This document shows, in pieces, positions 33,664 through 45,033 of a stretch of DNA of 64,000 nucleotides; position 1 is the first letter of the stretch; each line of letters starts with the position of its first letter. Origin of the DNA: Eucommia ulmoides (lineage: Eukaryota > Streptophyta > Magnoliopsida > Garryales > Eucommiaceae); assembly GCA_016647705.1 (NCBI GenBank), contig CM028335.1, forward strand, positions 39,810,712-39,874,711, in the 5' to 3' direction. The translations under genes were made by a program, and so were the position numbers. Below the pieces are notes generated by a model. The model searched no databases. It had not been told where the DNA came from and worked only from the letters and a program-made list of their open reading frames with translations.

Positions 33664-34122
33664 TTACTCAGACCCCGGAGAAGGCAAAGATACTGAGTCT
33701 TCGAAGTCTGAGATTGAGTGGTAGAAGTCGCCCGCCTCGTATTGGTTTCGTGCCAGAGATAGGAAGCATATCTTCTCCCTCTTCTCCTCGTTCTTGTCCA
33801 GAAGCTTTTCTTTTTTCACCTTCAGCGTAGCATTACGAGCTTTGTGGAGTTACACTTGGTCCCGTAGCTTCTCGTTCTGTTTTTCCGACATCTACAACTG
33901 ACCACGAAGTTCTTGCAGTTGAGATACCACGCAAATATGAGCGACATCAAAAGAGGTGTAGATGATGAAAACTTCCTCAATTGCCTGAAGCCTGGGGTGT
34001 TTCTCGTCGAAAACGTACGCCTTCATCATGAGTTGGCAAAAGATGATCCCTTGCTTAACTTTCTTCTACCGTTCAGCTTGAACGACGTCGAAAATATCAG
34101 AGGCAAACGACGATGAAGCCAT
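33664..34122 (-). pseudogene. Antisense coiled-coil ORF of the Tat element (153 codons)
   Basis: On the minus strand one frame runs from ATG (34122-34120) to TAA (33666-33664) with three in-frame stops (codons 19, 77 and 91) and no frameshift. It starts MASSSFASDIFDVVQAER. The middle is a charged helix with heptads (SEKQNEKLRDQV; KVKKEKLLDKNEEKREK), and the tail is acidic (SISDFEDS). No catalytic family recognised. A TATA-like box lies 90 bp upstream on the same strand. Its position, between integrase and 3' LTR and opposite to pol, matches the extra ORFs known in Tat elements. Confidence 0.6.
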
Positions 34123-34210
34123 ATTTGTACTAAAGCAGGAGAAGGAAAATGAAAACAGAAGAAGAGAAACTGAAAGAGAAGATTGAGAAAAAAACTTTGA
34201 GAAGGTGTGG

Positions 34211-34219
34211 CTTTAAATA
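34211..34219 (-). promoter_or_regulatory. TATA box of the antisense ORF
   Basis: Minus strand TATTTAAAG, about 90 bp before the ATG, with a C/T-rich leader between (TTCTCTTCTTCTG), as in plant promoters. Inference from spacing only. Confidence 0.4.
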
Positions 34220-34766
34220 GACAAACCAACAATCATGAATTAATAGAAAGAGGAAAAACCAATCGCCAAGTTGTTTATGATGAAACGACGACATCACATA
34301 TTGAGGAAGAAGTGACGGTTTTCCAAATCAAGTACGGAAGGAGCTTAAGGCAAATCATAATTACCCAAACGTCACCATTACATTACTGATAAAATTGAAA
34401 GTACAACTAATTAACCAAACGGTGCCCAACTGAGCTGTATTGTTTGGCAGAGGTGGGAGCTTGATCCATTTTAAACTGATCTCATTTAAATGCTTAACCA
34501 AGCCTGGTCAGGATTAGGCTGATTCTAATAAGAAACGTATCGGGACCAGCCCGAAGGCCTAAGAGCCCTATTTACAGCCACTGACATCTTGGTTATCACC
34601 CCAACCTGGCCTGTAACACATCAACCTCAATTTTTGGCTCAACCTTTCCCAGGTCAAGAGGCTCAAAATAAGTTCAGAACCGCAACAAACACCCACCAAG
34701 GAACTAAAGAATAAAAGTGATCTTTCGTCCCACTTTGACGAATCATCATAGAAGTCAAGAGGGTAA

Positions 34767-35436
34767 TATGGGAAAAATTACCATGTGTAGGTAATGGAGT
34801 CGGACTCAAGACGGTGAGTCTGGTCAACGGATAGAGCTCAACCCGATAAAATAGGGTTGCAGGCTAACAACTAATTGTGGGTCGCCAAATCTGATGACCC
34901 AAGGAAGGAAGCGCTTGGCTTGCTAATAAGGCCTAACTACACAGACAAACTGGCCCAATATAGAAAAAAGCCCCTAACGGGAGCCCAGGGGTCAGACCCA
35001 AGTATGGTAAGTCAACAGTAACCATTGCCTCACCATCCCCTCCACCCATGCACGGACGTGATTAGAGCACCATCCCTAAATAGGTGCACAATCAACAGTC
35101 ACAGTGGCTAAGTATAGAACATGGAGAGGATCGTGGTTATAATGGCTCCGGAGACAATCGATGTGAATATATACGGGGAAGATAGGTATATAGGGAAAAT
35201 TGGTATCACTCGATACATTCTCATACTCAACTCTCTATTTTAATTCCTTCTATATTGTTGTATTTTACCCTCCTCAAAGAAATTTAACATGATTCTCATG
35301 CCATAGGTTCTTTTCCTGACACCACACCGGTGTTCTCCCATGGAACTAGATGGTTTTGCAGGAAAGGTAGCAGGTTGCGGAGATTACCGGCACGTGAGGC
35401 CCTAGTTCACGCGGCGGGTAAATTTTGGCAACATCA
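34767..35436 (+). repeat. 3' LTR of the Tat element
   Basis: 670 bp, partner of 14823-15469, ending GGCAACATCA. It carries an extra ATAGGGAAAATTGGTAT, which accounts for most of the length difference. Preceded by a purine tract (AGAAGTCAAGAGGG). Confidence 0.82.
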
Positions 35437-36589
35437 ATTATTATATTCCAAAATGATATGTATTACTTAACTGATCAAGAAAACTAAATAAAAATATATT
35501 GCACATTAATAATCAAAAGAACAAAATATAGAATTTGTATATCGTGGTATTCTAGTCCAGCAGATAAGTTTCATACCCATATGTGCACTTTTTGGAATTG
35601 TTTTGTGATCACACTTAATTTTAACTAATATTCCATATATATATAGATAGATAGATAGATGTATATATACATACATATATGAGCTTTGGCCCAATAATTA
35701 CAAGGAGCTTAATATACTAAGCCTTGATCCTTACCTTTATATAGGCACCATTGTATATCATTGTATTTTGTAGGCTTAAAGCATGTCAATACGCCATCCC
35801 ATATTCTCTTTGAATATGTCTCCTCTCAATTATGCTAACATGATATCAAGAGAAATTTTTTCTTGTCATCATTTTGCTTACCTCAACAACGAACCCAAAA
35901 TGTCTAGCTAAGACAAAACCATCGCCATAAAATACAACCTAGCCAAAACATAGACGCACCCTCATGCGTCGCCTGAATTCTCTGTATATTTGTCACATAT
36001 CTCCATGTGTCATAGCTCCCACAATAGCTATTTACTCGGAGCTTAATAATCCAAACCCTAATCTTTACCCATATATAGGCACCATTGTACACCATTGTAT
36101 TTCTATAAACTTACCACATATCAATACACTAACGCATATTATCTCCGAATATTCCTTCTCTCTTTTACGCTAATATGGCATCTACAAAAAACAAATCTTG
36201 GCTCTATTCCTTTTTAAAATTTGGCAACCCTAAGGCCTATTTATTTCCCGAATCATCCGTCACTATCGTTGCCTCCAATATCCTATATTATTGTTTAACC
36301 ACCAACCAACAAATCTGCCACCACCTTAAGACTTATGTTGAAACAACTAGTCCCATCGTACCAAAGAGAAATTGAAGCACCGTGTTACGTGCATGCATGC
36401 TCTTCATGAAGTCCTAACATTATCATCAACTTTCTTGATCCCTACAGGTTCCATCGTTGCGCTTATAAGAACACCGACCCTAATATAAAAAATGACTCAT
36501 TGAGACAAAAGACAATGCCATAAACTACAACCAAACATGACCATAGACGCAACCTCATGCGTCCCCTTAATCCTTTTCATCTTTGTTAC
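35437..36589. repeat. Duplicated copia-LTR-like sequences and host flank
   Basis: 35437-35470 is the end of the local duplication. Then two block pairs repeat: 35700-35860 with 36040-36180 (both with a TATATAGGCACCATTGTA box) and 35905-35990 with 36505-36582 (ATAGACGCA.CCTCATGCGTC). A TGATATCAAGAG at 35852 resembles an initiator-Met primer site. The structure suggests remains of a small copia or TRIM-like element with rearranged copies. The 66-codon frame at 36175 is not recognised. Confidence 0.4.
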
Positions 36590-36949
36590 TGTTGGATTAT
36601 GAAGCGGGTCAAGTCTACCTGTGGCGCATCCACATGAGCCTCAAGTTCCATGAATAGTCACTATGTGAATATGTGTGCCTCTTGGTCATAAGGATTACTT
36701 CTGTACGATAGACATCCATTGAAAATGGCACACCCTTTGGGATTTTCTCTATAAATAGGCATTGATACCTCTAAGGTTTATAATCCCATCAGATTATAGA
36801 AAATTTGATTGGCCTTAATTAGTGAGTATCTGGATATTATCTACTAGTATTTTTCTTACTGATGACAGAAGAAACGAAGAATGGGTTGACAACAAGGCTT
36901 CCATTTCCAAAAGGTATGCTTTCGTTAATATTTTTGCATAAGTTTATGT
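36590..36949 (+). repeat. Ty1/copia-type LTR fragment
   Basis: Begins TGTTGGATTATGAAG, has a CTATAAATAGG box at about 36749 and is followed by TTGTATCAGAGCC (36950-36962), one base from the initiator tRNA-Met primer site. The internal region is missing: the SIRE-like element starts 100 bp later. Confidence 0.55.
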
Positions 36950-36962
36950 TTGTATCAGAGCC
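36950..36962 (+). other. Initiator tRNA-Met primer-binding site
   Basis: TTGTATCAGAGCC compared with the usual TGGTATCAGAGCC. Supports the copia LTR call to its left. Confidence 0.55.
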
Positions 36963-37066
36963 ATATAGACTCGTTTTTCCAAATCGTTTCAATATAGTGC
37001 ATGAATAATAGTTTTTTATTGTTTCTTCATTAATAGTCAAAAAATATATTTTTAACAAAATTCAAT

Positions 37067-37246
37067 TGTTGGCTTAGTCATCTACCCAAGAGGGAGAGAA
37101 TTAGATAGTTATAAAAAAATTAATCAAATTTTAATCTTTTCATCACTTATATAATCAAACAATCGATGTACCCTAAATTAATTATTATCTTTATAATGCA
37201 GCGGAAAAGTGTTATTAAATCTAGGTGCATACCCAAACAATAGAAA
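37067..37246 (-). repeat. 3' LTR remnant of the SIRE-like element
   Basis: Starts TGTTGGC on the plus strand and matches the terminal 180 bp of the LTRs at 43485 and 54949. The remaining 2 kb is deleted, so ORF2 and its purine tract (37306-37319, CCCCCTTTGTC on plus) come close to the LTR end. Confidence 0.65.
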
Positions 37247-37682
37247 AAAAAAATAGATATCAATTAATTCAATCAAATAAAGATATTCAATAAATATCAA
37301 CATATTATCCCCCTTTGTCATCTCAAAAAGTGGGGAAGGGGAACAAAAAATATTTTTAAGCCAACTAAGTATTTCTTAAAGCATATTAACTCTTTGAAGC
37401 ATATGAACTCTTTTAAAACCATATTTTCGAAATAATATCACCTAATAAGATAACAAAATCACCTTTTAAGCTCAAAAATCATTTTTAATTTTCTAAAATA
37501 TATGTGGATCATCATAGCGATAAATATTTAGCAAAATATGATCAAATCTAATCAAACCATCAAAATCCACAAGCTACTTAGTCAGGTTCCACACAATCCT
37601 AGATTAACTATTATAGACAAAAAAATATCAATGTGGGACAAGTTCAAATAACATAACCATTTTGAGAATAATAGAAGATGAG

Positions 37683-39005
37683 CTAGTGAGGACCCTGTCT
37701 GGTAAAGGGATAATATAGTCCTAATGGACTAGTAGCAGGCTACTGCGGATACTGAACGACTAGCGGGATATTCGAACTCGAGGGTATTTGTTGATAATAT
37801 GGCATTGATGGCCCTGCCCTTGATGACCTTGCTTTTAATGGCCCAACTGTAGATGGTCCTCTAAAGGAATATTGTGCTCCAAAATAATTTTATTCGCTGT
37901 AATGTTGTTAAGAATTAAACTGCTAATGTGATGCATACTACGAGGTCCGCATGAACTAGAACATCTGCTCCAACTTGCTCGTGATCCTGCCAAATCCAGC
38001 CTCCATGTTCATATTTATCAGATCCATACCGCTTTCTATCCCATCCATTCAATGATCTATCATGTCTGTATGTACCCAAAGATCATCAACCTGATGTCGT
38101 AGTAAGTCCATATTCTGCTCTGGGCTCATCTCTTCCTCATCATCACCGTCTTCTTCTTCTTCTTCTTCTTCTTCAATCACCATTCCTTGTCTTTCATTGC
38201 CCCTCTTTTTCACCCATCTATCCTTCTTAAATTCATACCCCATCAACACAATATTACCCACATTTATCTATCTCGGTGTAACCAAGAGTAATTTTCTTTC
38301 TTCCTGATCAATTCTTACTCCAAAGTAATCAAATACTCTCTGAAATGCATCAGCATAGGGTAATACTCTAGAGGGTTTCTAGAGATGATAGTTCATGTGG
38401 TCAATAATAATATGGGCTAAGTCTAATTTCCTCGACTCGACAATCTCATTCAACAAATATAGATCAAAATCATTCACATTTGCATGACTTCCCCCTATAA
38501 GCACACTCGTGTATGCGATTACCAAATGAATGAGATGATGCTCAAGTGATAATGATCCCGCTTTATCTCCATCCAAATCAATTTTTTCTGCAATTTTTTT
38601 TCTATTAAAGTTTCTTGAAAGCCAATGAGGGGTATTGTGGGGAAACACATCTCTTCTTTTCAACTTCAAAATCTCACTTAGAAAAGCTCTATAGAAACTA
38701 ATTTCCTTCCCCTTAACAAAAGACGTCATATAAACATTATCAAATCTATGGTTGCTATAAAACATCCTTACCCAAATCGCCATCCACTTATTACTTGATG
38801 TGACAAAATCAGTCCAACCCAAAGAACTAATAAATGGTTCAACATCAATATTATTCTTTTTTTTTAAACCAACGAAATCTATGGGTTTGCAACACACAAC
38901 CTTTCGTTTAGTGCAATCCAATTTATATTTAAGTTCCTCTTCCTTGTTCCTAAAGTGTTTTCAGTCAAACGTTTCTCTTGGAATGGGTAAGTTTATTCTA
39001 GACAT
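37683..39005 (-). pseudogene. ORF2: putative plant transposon protein domain (441 codons, in-frame stops)
   Basis: One frame from ATG (MSRINLP) to TAG at 37685-37683. Residues about 25-180: KPIDFVGL, WMAIWVRMFYSN, SFVKGKEISFY, EILKLKRRDVF, WLSRNFNRKKIAEKIDLDG. Residues 180-250: GSHANVNDFDLYLLNEIVES, KLDLAHIIIDHM, LPYADAFQRVFDYFGV. This order resembles the 'putative plant transposon protein' domain (Transposase_32-like). Then an eight-Glu run from a TTC microsatellite, a helix and a Gln/Pro/Gly tail ending GLYYPFTRQGPH. In-frame stops only (for example TGA codon 15, TAG 38381-38379). No membrane segment. Confidence 0.6.
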
Positions 39006-39562
39006 TTTTCTCACAATTTAAGGAACAACCAACCAAGAAAACTCTATAGATCTAACTTTGAAGAAGTATAAACCAAAACCCTAGAGAGAAGAGAGAAGAA
39101 CCAACCTTATTTTGAAGTAATGGGTTTCTAAGTCATAGATTTGAGCCCTAGATCTTCAAATCCAATCCGAACCGTGTTGATTTCATGAAGATTAGGGGTA
39201 GAAATGCTTAGGAGATGAAGGATTTTTGGAGAGAAGAGGTTCCAAAACTGAAAAAGGGGATAAATGAATCGGCTAGGGGATTTAAATCCCATAAAGATCG
39301 GTTGACCTATCATCTGAGGATCGGTTGACTGACCACTGTAGTGCCTTGCAGCTTTTGTATGCCTGCGACTGTTGGTTGATTGATAGTCCACTGTTAGTTG
39401 ATTGACAAACCTGTCATTTTTTGTCTTTTTGCGCATTTTATCCTAAATTTTGATCAATCTAGGCTTAATTTTTAACCCTTATTTTGATCCATATAGATTA
39501 TTAAAAAATATTTTCACACCTACACACTTATACACACACACACACACACACATCACAAATAT
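39006..39562 (-). other. Linker between ORF1 and ORF2 with (AC)n
   Basis: Non-coding. Contains a (CA)n run at 39532-39552 at the place where the plus-strand copy has (TG)n, and degenerate GGTTGAC/GACTG motifs at 39298-39412. Confidence 0.5.
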
Positions 39563-40909
39563 CTAATTTTCAAAACATGAAGGATCGATCTCCCTAACAA
39601 AATTAATATACTTGAACTTTAAAAAGTTTGACATACCTGGATCATCCTTGGGAGAAATTGGTGTGTGTACCTTTGGTGGATTGCTGATTTCATGCTTTAT
39701 GTCCTTTGAATCTTCTATTTTTCTTTTTGCTTGATTTCACTTTTATTTTCTCCTTTCTCGTATTAGTACTTTTTGGGATTGATTCATTGATAATCTCCTT
39801 GCCTTTGTTCAGTGATTTGAGCTGTTTTTTCTCATTTTGCTTTGCTACATCTTTGTATATAGTTCTTTTCTTGTATTGATATCTCGCCATTTGTTGAGGA
39901 TACGGTTTGTTGGATTTCATGTAACGAACTTGCTTCTCTTTGATCCTTCTGTTTTGCTCAACTTGGTTCTTTCTCTTTGTTACATTGAATTTTGACTCCT
40001 TGTCGGCATGTAATATTCATTGTATACTCGTCTTTACTTGAATATCCGATTTGTACCTGTATACAAGTTTTATCTTTTTGGTATCCAGTTATTTATGGAT
40101 TTGACAGGGTAACCATGTAATAAATAACAAAATTTTTCAAAGTGATCATACTTCCCACAATAGAAACATTTAGTACTGTTAGTACGTCTCTTCGGATAGT
40201 CCTGGTTCCGTATGGGGGCACGATATCGTTGGTGATATTGAGGAGCTACTTTAGTGACTATTAGCTTTTCAACAGGTTTAGTCCCCTCAATATTCTTGAA
40301 TTTATTCATTGCTTCATTAAGCTCTTTTTGCGTCTTTTCAAGTAACCGCTCATTTGGTCTAACATTTACCTGTAGACCAAAATTCTTCTTATGCATAAAT
40401 TCAAGACCATTCTTAAGAATATGACACTCATTTTCAAAAGAATAGATTTTCACACGAGCTCTATCAAGCTCACACCTTGCATTTTCTAACTCAATGCTCA
40501 AGACCTCATTTAAAGTTTCAAGAATTTTCTTTTTAAAATCATTCTGCTGAAGATCATAAATATTATTTTTCAAAACCTCGTTCTTATCTTCAAGAGACTT
40601 GATTTTTTCATTCGACTTACAAATTTCAGATAACGCAATTGTAAACTCAACAGTTTCAAAATATTTGTCCAAATTCTTTTTCTTAAGAGAATTGACAGTA
40701 CTAAACATCTTATTTTCAAGGGTTGCAATCTTTTGCCCAAGTTTAAAATTCTCTTTTCCAAAAACATTAGTAAGGGCAATAAGCATCTCAATAGCCTTAC
40801 CTACATTCTCATCATCATGAATTCTACCATTCTCACGAGTAGAATCATGACTATAGGAAGAAGTGGAAGACTCAACAATAGTACAAACAATATCAGAATC
40901 AGTGCACTC
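39563..40909 (-). pseudogene. ORF1: gag-like coiled-coil protein with CCHC zinc knuckle
   Basis: From 40909 (cut by the inverted LTR element) the frame reads through MLIALTNVFGKENF (40786), a long coiled coil (LENKMFSTVNSLKKKNLDK; ARCELDRARVKIYSFENE) and a zinc knuckle CFYCGKYDHFEKFC at about 40169-40128, the nucleocapsid motif of Ty1/copia Gag, to a stop at 40072-40070. A very basic segment follows in another frame (39990-39690, rich in KKK/RRF), then KVHTPISPKDDPGMSNF and a stop at 39565-39563. The plus-strand copy has the same end but lacks the basic segment. A Gag role is inferred. Confidence 0.65.
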
Positions 40910-43369
40910 TGATAGGTGTAATTGACCTATCTATTTCTAAACCGAACTTGTTAGTTTTTGAGTATGTTTATTAAGTTTTATTACGTTTTAATACGTTTTT
41001 ATGTATTTTTGTATAAATCAGGTGTGTGGGGGTGAAAATGCATAAAAATGGATCATAAACAATCAAATCGAATCAAGAACGGTAGAAGAACGGTTGGAAA
41101 ACAATGATAAGGGCAAAATTCAGAACTGCAGCCCACCACCGCAGCGGTCAATATCAGAGAAGGCCAAATGTTGTTGAAAACCCACTGCCGCAGCGGGCAC
41201 TCTGCATAGCTGTTAGATATTTATTTAGATATTTTGAGCCCCTATATCTTATCTTCTCCTCTCCATTCGACAGAAGAGAACCCATTAGAGACCCCTTAGG
41301 GTTCCTAATATTTTGAGAGTGTTTTGGGGAGTGCTCAACCAAATCCGAAAGATAAGAACACGTTGTGAAGAAAGAGAAATGATCGTTGAACAATTTTAGT
41401 GCCAAATCTTCGGACTACAGCTTAGTTTCTTTCGTTTCTCTCTTTATTTTCTTAACTTCAGTAGTTTTTTTAGCATGCTTAGCTCTTTTCTCATTGTATA
41501 AATTGTTATGGCCATGAGCTAAATAGATTTTGTCTAGGGATAAAAAATATTTATGAAATCGTTGTTTGTTTGAGTTGTGTTTCATTAATGGTTGTTCTTC
41601 GCTATTTCGATTGTGTTTACCGTTATTCTTTGATTATATGCTTGTTTAGATATATAGAGAATACGGGGTTTAACACTCGGGAGAGATAACCCTGAATTCG
41701 GACTAGGGTAAACACAACTCGACGATCTAATAACATAGGAGAGAGTTAGAAAGTGTGCAATCTATGATGTTAGGGCGAGCCTCATGTGACCTAGTGTCGT
41801 TAAGACATTGAGGGAGACTTTTGCATTGACGCGAAGTCACATATTCACTCATATTACACACGGGATAGGTGGTGAGTGAGTTTACAATACAAAGATTGTC
41901 AAATAGGTTGAACGTCGTTATTGTGAACTAAACGAGACCAAACCCATTTTTGTAAACGAAGTTAATCCATAGATAATCTTTTTCCCTAAATATCTCAATA
42001 TAGTACCATAGTTAATTAGTTTAATTAACTTAGTATTAGTATTAATTAATTATAAACTCATTTTTTATCGCCTAAATAAAGTTAGGTTATGACAATCACG
42101 GTACTTGATAAACTTAGTATTAGTATTAATTAATTATAAACTCGTATCCATAGGGATTGGTTGAGATTATTATCGAGTACCGCAATTGTCATAACCTAAC
42201 TTTATTTAGGCGATAAAAAATGAGTTTATAATTAATTAATACTAATACTAAGTTAATTAAACTAATTAACTGTAATACTATATTGAGATGTTTAGGGGGA
42301 AATATTATTTAGGGATTAACTTCGCTTACAAAAATGGGTTTGGACTCGTTTAGTTTACAAAAATGGGTTTGGACTCGTTTAGTTTACAATATTGTAAACT
42401 CACTCACCACCTCTCCCGAGTGTAAGATGAGTGAATATGAAATTTCGCGTCAATGAAGAAATCCCCCTCAACATCTTAACGACACTAGGTTACATGAGTC
42501 TCACCCCAGCATCATAGATTGCACACGTTCTAACTCTGTCCCGGGTTATTAGATCATCGCGTTTTGTTTAACCTAGTTCGAATTTGGGGTTACCTCTCCC
42601 GAGTGTCAAACCCCGTATTCTCTATATATCTAAATAAGAATATAATGAAAGAATAACAGTAAACACAATCAAAATAACAAAAAACAACTATTAACGAAAC
42701 ACAACTCACACAAACAATGATTTCATAATTATTATTAATCCCAAGACAAAATCCATTTAACTCATAGCCATAACCATTTATATAATGAGAAATAAGATAA
42801 ACATGTTCAACAAACTACCGAAGTTAAGAAAATAAAAAGAGAAACGAAAGCAATATAGCCGTAGTCCGAAGATTTCTCTCTAAAACCGTTCAACGATCGC
42901 TTCTCTTTCTTCGCAATGTGTTCTTATCCTACGAATTTGGTTGAGCCCTCCCCAAAACACTCTCAAAATATTAGGAACCCTAAGGGGTCTCTAATGGGCT
43001 CTCTTTTGTCGAATGGAGAGGAGAGGAGAAGATATAAGAGCCCAAAATATCTAAATAAATGTCTAACAACTGTGCAGAGTGACTACCGCGTTGGTGGGTT
43101 TTTAGAAACATTTGGCCTTCTCTGCATATTGATTACCGCGGTGGTGGTCTGGTCGCCACGATGGTGGGCTGCAGTTCTGAATTTTGCCCTTATGCTTGTT
43201 TTCCCACTGTTTTTTATCCGATTTGATCGTTTAGGATCCATTTTCATGCATTTTCACCCCCACACACCTTATTTATACAAAAATACATAAAAACATATTA
43301 AAACATAATAAACATACTCAAAAACTAACAAGTTCGATTTGGAAATAGATAGGTAAATTACACCTATCA
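40910..43369. mobile_element. Inverted-repeat element built of two Athila-like LTR arms
   Basis: Left arm 40910 to about 42117 is a plus-sense LTR starting TGATAGGTGTAATTGACC. The right arm, about 42145-43369, is the same LTR reversed, ending TTACACCTATCA. Both arms lack the last 110-120 bp of a full LTR and meet over a short AT-rich join in which TTAGTATTAGTATTAATTAA is repeated. Perfect target duplication CACTC at 40905-40909 and 43370-43374, so the whole palindrome behaved as one inserted unit. It interrupts ORF1 of the SIRE-like element. Confidence 0.85.
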
Positions 43370-43470
43370 CACTCCATGTGATCGTGTTTAATAGTACAAA
43401 TAATATCAGAATCAGTGCACTACATGTGATTGTGTTTGGCTATGCTGTGAGTCATGTCAAGCTAAAACCA

Positions 43471-43482
43471 GCTCTAATGCCA
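43471..43482 (-). other. Primer-binding site of the minus SIRE-like element
   Basis: Minus strand TGGCATTAGAGC, two changes from the initiator tRNA-Met site TGGTATCAGAGC, next to the LTR end. Confidence 0.6.
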
Positions 43483-43484
43483 AT

Positions 43485-45033
43485 TGGCCTAGTGATCTAC
43501 CCAAGAGGGGGGTGAGTTGCGTAGTTATAAAAAAATTGATCAAATTTTTATCTTTCCAACATTAAAATAATCAAATAATTGATTTACCCTAAATCAATTA
43601 TTATCTTTATAATGCAGTAGATAAGTGTTATTAAATCTATTGCACACCCAAATAACAGAAAATGAATAAAGTAAAAATATGGTACACAAGGATATATCCT
43701 GGTTCACCAAGTTACTATTGGCTAATCCAATCTTCCGAGCCACACGAAGATTCGCACCCACTAAACTACTTCATTCCTTTAACAATACGAACTAAACCTT
43801 TACACAATGATTTTTTTACAGTCTCAGAATCAACCTTTGCAATTCCTTTTTCACAGGCTAAGGAAGAACCTTATCTTTTGTCAGGCTAAAAACTAACATA
43901 ATTCTTTTACCAGGCTAAGAATCAAACTTCTCAAAATACTCCAATTATCCTTTTCAACGATAAGGATGGAACCGTTACAAATCACTCAAATTTAATTCTA
44001 CTTAGGAAGAATCAAGCCTAACTTTTTTCAAGGGAAAAGAGTAACCCAACCTTTTTATACAATAGATAAAGATTAAACCTCAATCTATTTACCAGAAGAG
44101 ATCGAAACCCAAGCTACCCTTAACTAGATATTCCCAATAGTATCTAATCCACACAAACTCACTAATTACAAGAATTAATGCTTTTATTCTCACTCGGAGC
44201 TTCTACCATCTCAAATCAATTTAACTCGATTAATGTCCCGAATTTACTAGTGATAAAATTTTATGTGAGAAATTCAAAATCTAATTATAATAGATATGGG
44301 TAGCAAAAAAATAAGCATATAACCAGATTATCACAAAAATCATCTTAAAATAATTTGTATGCTCTTTAAAGTTCAAAAACGATGTCACAAAGATCTTATA
44401 TCCAAGTAAGAAATAATAATATAAAGTCACAATTAAGAACAAAAGCTTGGAACGATCTCACCAGGATAACCAACAAAAGATTAGCTTAGATCAGTGATGC
44501 CAAAATATTTAGCGTTATTTCTCAATAACTTTTCTCATAAAATGATCTCACAACGACCTCTCAAGAAAATATAATAATAATAACTCTTTGAAAGCTTAGG
44601 AACAATTAGTTCTTGATGGAAGTGATGTATTGATCTCAAAAAACTCAAGTCTATTTAAACTGATTTGAAACATACCCACTAACGGTTAGTTCCCACAAAA
44701 TATGATAATTAAATGCACATGTGGACCCCATATATCAATACCATTTCATCCTAATCTAATTCACTTAAATATGGCCTTTAAAATATTCAATTTAGTCCCC
44801 AAATTAATTCTTAATCTCCAAATAAATAGATAGAAAGTATTAAATGAACTAAATTGAGAAACACCAATATTTATGTGCAATATCTATAGGGATATCCAAA
44901 TAGGAGTAACATATTAACAATATATTCAAATCCCTAAGATATCTCCAAAAGATCTGCCAAAAAACGGCTAGTAACAGTTAGTTTTGATCAAATCCCAAAA
45001 ATCCTCGAAATCTGAAACAACCCAGTCGGTTGA
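43485..45033 (-). repeat. 5' LTR of the SIRE-like element, part 1
   Basis: Begins TTGGCCTAGTGATCTACCC on plus (the terminal TG lost) and runs to the insertion point of the solo Athila-like LTR. Continues at 54050. No gene; the 75-codon plus frame at 43662 is LTR sequence. Confidence 0.75.

Larger units (their letters stand above)
14823..35436 (+). mobile_element. Tat-lineage Ty3/gypsy element with three nested insertions
   Basis: LTRs at 14823-15469 and 34767-35436 bound a plus-strand element: primer site, gag remnant, protease, RT, two RNase H regions, integrase, tandem repeats, an antisense ORF and the 3' LTR. Removing 17571-23226, 23809-25122 and 25432-30925 leaves about 8.1 kb. The second RNase H domain after the usual one is characteristic of Tat. 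The LTRs differ at well over one base in ten by eye, so this is an old insertion. It lies in the second copy of the local duplication (12525-12780 is the empty site). A clean 5-bp target duplication is no longer visible. Confidence 0.85.

Noticed and set aside
38150-38172. Functional poly-Glu tract
   Set aside because: Encoded by a TTC microsatellite in ORF2 of one copy only; the other copy has a short mixed acidic stretch, so it is a slippage expansion.
37683-39005. ORF2 as an envelope-like protein
   Set aside because: SIRE elements can carry an envelope-like ORF after pol, but ORF2 shows no signal peptide or membrane segment and its motifs fit the plant transposon protein domain.
42916-43290. 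124-codon plus-strand frame
   Set aside because: Falls wholly within the right arm of the inverted LTR element and is an LTR reading with no match to a protein family.
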